Positions 59,655-64,000 of a DNA stretch of 64,000 bases are shown piece by piece (position 1 is the stretch's first letter; every line of letters begins with the position of its first letter). The notes under the pieces were generated by a model, which saw only the letters and a list, made by a program, of their open reading frames with translations, did no database searches and was not told where the DNA came from. The stretch comes from Guyanagaster necrorhizus (Eukaryota; Basidiomycota; Agaricomycetes; Agaricales; Physalacriaceae): NCBI RefSeq assembly GCF_019112545.1, contig NW_025064884.1:1100906-1164905 (forward strand). Direction: 5' to 3'. Position numbers and translations under genes: made by a program.

Positions 59655-60060
59655 CTATAAGGGTAGGTCCTCATTGTTGATTTTAGAAACAGTTGCTGTG
59701 AATGCCTGTGAAGGCAGGGTCCCCTGTGATGGACCATCAGATATGCTAACTTTCTTGCACAGAAATATTGCTATCCAAATGCTGCAACCTAATATATCAT
59801 CATTGATCCAGTCTTCCACCTTATTATCTGGTATGTCCTCTATGTCCTTTGTGTGCTCACATCTTGACAAACCATCAGATCCTTTAAAGCATTTTACCAG
59901 GATGTGAATCAAGGTGAAGTTGAATATGAGAATAGCTGCAATCCACCTGTTGACTGATGCATTTGGGTGTAGGTCAGGATTATTAAGCATACCCTTAATA
60001 TACTTGGCATCCATTTCTATGATAAAGTGCTCAAGGCTGACCAGATAGATTCATATAGCA
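59655..60060 (-). pseudogene. Second Gypsy RNase H remnant
   Basis: DAKYIKGMLNNPDLHPNASV, NRWIAAILIFNFTLIHILVK and KGSDGLSRCEH are the conserved end of the Gypsy RNase H domain, where the plasmid-like phrase K-G-x-D-x-L-S-R is diagnostic. Confidence 0.75.
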
Positions 60061-60639
60061 TGCAAGGCATGCTACAGCCCACAAAGTTTGATTTTTGCCT
60101 GTGAGTAGCATAATTTGATGTTGGACCAGGCTAATGATCCAAAATGAGCGATGTATTGATGGTCATCAATCTCTTCTTGTTGTAGCAGGAATCCACAAGC
60201 AATTTCTGATGAGTCCATGGAGAGTATGACATTTTAATCAGAAGTGTAGTCGATAGAACATATTGCTGGACAGATGGCAACAGCAGATTTTAAGATATTC
60301 ATAGCATCTTGCTGCTTCTAGGCCCAAGTGAAGAAGATGTCATGGATAGTGAACCTGATGAGTGGCTGTGCAATAGCAGTGAAGTCCTGAATTCATATCC
60401 AAACAGTGTCTGAAAGTCCCAAAAAGCCACAGACCTATTTGACATTACAGCAAGGGAGCTAAGACTTGATCTTTTATACTGCAATATTCTCAGGTAAGCA
60501 CCCATCATAGCTGCAAAGTTGGCCAAGAATAACAAGTTCAGGCACACTGATCTGGAGCTTCTTTGCTAATACTGAAGCTCTTGCATGCTTGAGGCAGTGG
60601 AGGATCCAGTGTATATCCAGTAAGTGCTCTCATACAAAC

Positions 60640-61360
60640 TTTCAGATATTGCTATTGTCTGAATGCCTCTCATAGTCATTGCCAGAGAGTTCATAGTGAG
60701 TTCACATATCTAGGATATTGATGTCATTGATAAAGTTTGACACTACATCAGTTTCATGTTGCAGGATGAATGCAATATCATGGTGGAAGATATTGATGGA
60801 GCTTGTCCACCTCTAGGGCAATGTAGTGAGATGTATAGGGCTAAGGTGAGTATCAATGGTGGTAATATCACATGAGAAGATATTCAGAGTGTGCTGATCA
60901 TAGCCAGATAGCAAGTCAATGCCTGTATAGATACTATAGCCAGCTGTATGCTTGCAGTATTAGTCTGAGAGAGAAGATTGTTCAGTAGTCTGTATAGTAT
61001 ATCTGTTGATTTCATCTGAGTTGATGATGATCCTAATCTTCCCATCTTTCTTTAAAATGCAGAACCACTGTGTCTGGTATGAGCTGTCAGAAGGTTTCCA
61101 GAGACCTTGGCACATCTTTTCTTCTACTTATGCAATAACTTGATTTTGGATGTCTGGAGGCACAGGAATAGATCAGCATGCCCAAGGTTCATGTTTGACA
61201 AGTGGGATGATGACTGGGCTGACATAGTCATCTTGTAGGCAATCATGTTCTTCATTGGTAAATGCAATAGCATCTTAATTATACATCAGAATGTTGACTG
61301 CCAAACAGCATTCCTCTGGCCATAAAAACTTATTTGTCAAGATTCTAAGCATATCTAGAC
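60640..61360 (-). pseudogene. Second Gypsy reverse transcriptase remnant
   Basis: Reads VEEKMCQGLWKPSDSSYQTQ, WFCILKKDGKIRIII, YTIQTTEQSSLSD, GIDLLSGYDQHTLNIFSCDI, RWTSSINIFHHDIAFILQHE and FINDINILD. The last (FIND at 60723-60734) is the active-site box with its first Asp changed to Asn. Stops interrupt the frame. Confidence 0.7.
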
Positions 61361-64000
61361 ATTTGTGTGAGGCAGGAAGATGGATGGAAGTCAGTCAAAA
61401 AAGGGGATAGCAGTGGCAAGGATAGGAGAGGATCTTCAGGGAATTGTCTTCAGATTTTTGCATGTTCAGGCAGGGTGGCAGGTATAGGGTTGGCTTTCTT
61501 GTCCATGCTTTTGTACAGGAGACAATGTATATCTGTATTAAATGCAAAGGTATCAGAAAGTATATGGTTGGCAAGTGCATAAGTTTCTGTGATTGCTAGA
61601 TCTGTGTTTGGTTCTTTGTTTAGGCAGACATTCAGATTCTGCCACTATTCCTTCACTACATCATCCAAGGTGTTCAAGATGCTAAATGTCCTTTCTGCTG
61701 GTCATTCCCATTTCTCTGTCACTATTTCCTGATACTGAGGGTTGGTGACAGCTAGTTTCCAGATCTTGACAGTCACTCCAGTTGCTGTTTCCCACTTCTG
61801 CAGGTGGACTGCTCTCTGCCATGGGTGACCCAAAAGGACAAGATAGAGAGCCTTTGGGACTATAAAGGCATATGCAACAGTTGTCAAGCCATTGACTATA
61901 ATCTCTAGCTTCTCAGCACATCCAGAGAGTTTGTCTCATGCACCTGCTGCTGTTTCCATCATCATGCTCCTATGCCTGTTAATGTTGAGGCCATATTCTT
62001 CTGCCAGGTTCTGGCAGATGATCATGATTTCAGAGCACTCATCTAGCAGGGCAGGTTCTAGTTGTTTCTCAGCAATAGAGACATTTATAGTATGCAATGG
62101 TATGGCATATTTGAGTACAGGAGGAGCAAGAATGGCCTAAATAAGAGTGGTTGTTGCCTGGATTGGTACACAACTTGTCTTCTCATGCATTATGGCTTCT
62201 TTTGCCAAATCTTTGCTGATAGCATATAGGTCTCATACTGAGAGTGTGACAGATGTGTCTAGGATCTTCTGGTATACTCAAGGAATGGCTGTTGGGTCAT
62301 TTAATAGAGACTCATTTCTGTATGCAGCCTGGTATTCATTCAGTAAGAGAGCTTTTTCTTGTATTTTCTGGTCTGAATTTCTTTCAGTAAATAAGGCTTT
62401 TTCATTCTTCTTCTTCTGGGTTGTTGTTGCTACTATTCCTGTGCATTTTTTGGAATCCTCTACATCGACATTGATGTATTTCATCCTAAAGAAACTCCAC
62501 CAGACATCATCACTTTCTTTGGTGAGCATAGCAACATGTGCAATGTCAGGCTCATCATTTACTTCTTCTATAAAAGCCATCATGGGATGCTCAGGGCCTT
62601 TTTCAATCACCATGCAGTCTAAAAATCCTGTGAGGCAGGCTGAGCAGTTAGAGGATTAGGAGCAGACTGGAGGGTAGTTAGAGGGGGCAGCAGTCTGCCA
62701 AAGACTCCATCAACAGCAGCCTTCAAGCATGTGTGCTGCTAGGCACAATGGATAGGACTACCATCACAGAAACAGAACCTTTGATTTACAAGGATGATAT
62801 GACTGACTTTGATATAGAGTGGGACTCAGGTGTAGTCAGCTATGAAGTGGCTGGGCTCACCATAGAAGAAACAGCCAGTGAGTCATGCAGGGAAGGGGGA
62901 TGTGTTCTGTGCCTACAATGCAGAATTCTTGAACTGGTATGTTGTTGCAAAAGTCAAACCAGTCTGGGGGGCTAACGATTGAACCAGGAGCTGCAAGGCT
63001 GTCTGAAAGGCAGCTGCCTGAGTGAGTGACAGTTTCTCTAGGGCAGCTTGAAGGTCATCAACAGTGACTCTGGCCACTTTCTTGGTGCAGATATCTGAAG
63101 AGTTTTTGACTGGGGCAGAGCTATTACTATTTAAATCTGAGCTCTCACTATCAGAGGCAGCAGCTTTCTTCCTTTTTCAGTGGTGTGAATGAGTCAGAGA
63201 ACTGTCTGAGTCTGAGTCAGTATCATAGACAGCAGATCAGAGCATCCAATGGCCTGCCTCTATTACATTCTTGATGGAGAAGAGTTCATCATGGTCTCAG
63301 CTGGAATCGACATGACAGATGTGGTCCTCTATGCACTCTTTAATGCGATGGTCAAAGCCCTTCCAAAAGGTACACTGCTCTTCATTCTCAGCTATGACTC
63401 CCTTCTTGCACAAAGCTTTGGCTATAGGTTTGAACTGACAGTGGTAGTGCTCCAGATCCTCGATTTTAGATATCTTGTGGCAGTGCCATTTCTTGGCAAG
63501 GTCCTAGAACTCATGTAGGGAATGTTTATGCTGTCAGGAGGTGTAGAATTCCTCAGTAAGGTCAGCTTTAAATATACACCAGTTACATTTAGCCAACTCA
63601 TTGTCATAGCCATCAGATGTTTTCCACAGGTGTTTAGCTTCTGAATCAGCATAGTATAGGATTGCATAAACATGTTCATTGTCTGTGAGGGCATGAAACT
63701 TTGCAAGGTGATCAAATTCATCCAAGAAGTCATCTAGCTCATTGAGATCCAGTGGTGAGAATCTAGAGGTCTCTTTGGAATGTAGTGCTGGCATTGCATC
63801 AATCCCAGAAGGTGTATGCATGGCAGGGATAGAGGCAGCAGTAGCAGTGGGTGTAGTGGCAGTAATAGGTGTGGTTATGGTAGTGGTGGTGATATGCAGG
63901 CTACATGTCCAGCCCTATAATTTGCAAATTCTGCATAACACACTAGAATATGCTAGTAACTGAGAATCATTAGCCAGTAAAGGACTATGGCTGAGGCTCC

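Larger units (their letters stand above)
58310..63830 (-). mobile_element. Second Gypsy retrotransposon, minus strand, degenerate
   Basis: Going down the minus strand from the right edge: gag-like sequence (DLNELDDFLDEFDHLAKFHA, 63534-63821), linker (WWSFFRMKYINVDVEDSKKC, 62278-62613), aspartic protease (ALLDECSEIMIICQNLAEEY and LLGHPWQRAVHLQKWE, about 61700-62080), reverse transcriptase (about 60640-61360), RNase H (about 59655-60060) and integrase (about 58440-59600). It belongs to a different family from the plus-strand element. The 5' end lies beyond the window. Confidence 0.8.
48230..64000. repeat. CpG-depleted nested retrotransposon island
   Basis: About 15.8 kb, AT-rich, with CG dinucleotides so rare that hundreds of bases often pass without one (isolated survivors near 51504, 55078, 58630, 60150, 62465, 63348). 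TGA stops sit where Arg is expected throughout the Gypsy frames. The tract extends about 330 bases left of the first LTR and runs off the right end of the window. Confidence 0.85.

Noticed and set aside
48230..64000. Alternative genetic code (TGA read as an amino acid)
   Set aside because: TGA in Arg positions is confined to repeats and to a few damaged loci; intact genes in the window do not use internal TGA, so mutation is the simpler explanation.

Overview
The window reads as nuclear DNA of a filamentous basidiomycete, most likely an Agaricomycete. Genes carry several 45-60 nt GT-AG introns, families typical of that group are present (DUF6535-like and DUF6534-like membrane proteins, a KRE6/SKN1-type membrane protein, a HeLo-like protein with a pseudokinase), and the right end is Ty3/Gypsy retrotransposon sequence of the kind common in mushroom-forming fungi. 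No bacterial signals (operons, Shine-Dalgarno sites, CRISPR) were seen. No tRNA or rRNA gene was recognised. All gene models were built by hand: every intron was placed by reading splice signals, checking codon phase and comparing with the protein family from memory, so exon ends are inferences even where the arithmetic closes.

Layout. 0.7-3.6 kb: a complete USO1/p115 golgin gene. 3.6-8.5 kb: no confident gene, one faint DUF6534-like relic. 8.5-9.9 kb: a heavily decayed copy of the kinase-ankyrin gene that follows intact at 10.5-13.8 kb. 13.9-17.6 kb: three small secreted cysteine-rich proteins, two of them paralogues with identical intron positions on opposite strands. 18.3-19.0 kb: relic of an S10 serine carboxypeptidase. 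20.3-24.0 kb: a HeLo-like/pseudokinase gene and a type-B carboxylesterase. 27.1-29.1 kb (minus): a PLP-dependent class V aminotransferase of the molybdenum-cofactor-sulfurase type. 30.6-31.7 kb: a tyrosine phosphatase pseudogene whose catalytic arginine codon is now TGA. 32.3-33.9 kb: a KRE6/SKN1-like type II membrane protein. 34.6-37.0 kb: a long gene joining a secreted domain to a polytopic membrane domain, with one in-frame TGA. 38.3-40.0 kb (minus): a DUF6535-type gene whose 3' part has lost almost all CpG. 40.2-43.6 kb (minus): a complete PMR1-type Golgi Ca2+/Mn2+ P-type ATPase. 45.4-47.3 kb: an AIF/AMID-like FAD oxidoreductase with an 11-nt microexon. 47.7-48.3 kb: an ORF that runs into the transposon island.

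48.2-64.0 kb is a nested retrotransposon island. A plus-strand Gypsy element with a recognisable 5' LTR is interrupted by a solo LTR of the same family in reverse orientation, flanked by a 5-bp target duplication. The end of its integrase is cut by another insertion, followed by a cysteine-motif gene fragment, a minus-strand chromodomain integrase tail and a long minus-strand Gypsy that leaves the window. CG dinucleotides are almost absent from this island and from 37.6-39.1 kb, while CGA arginine codons have become TGA throughout. This is the footprint of CpG-directed C-to-T mutation of repeats. The same CGA-to-TGA change probably explains lesions in single-copy genes at 31.3, 34.8 and 38.8 kb.

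The genes do not form one pathway. Housekeeping Golgi genes (USO1, PMR1) sit among accessory genes that look like self/non-self recognition or stress proteins (kinase-ankyrin, HeLo-pseudokinase), secreted proteins, and decaying duplicates, which is the usual make-up of a transposon-flanked accessory region.
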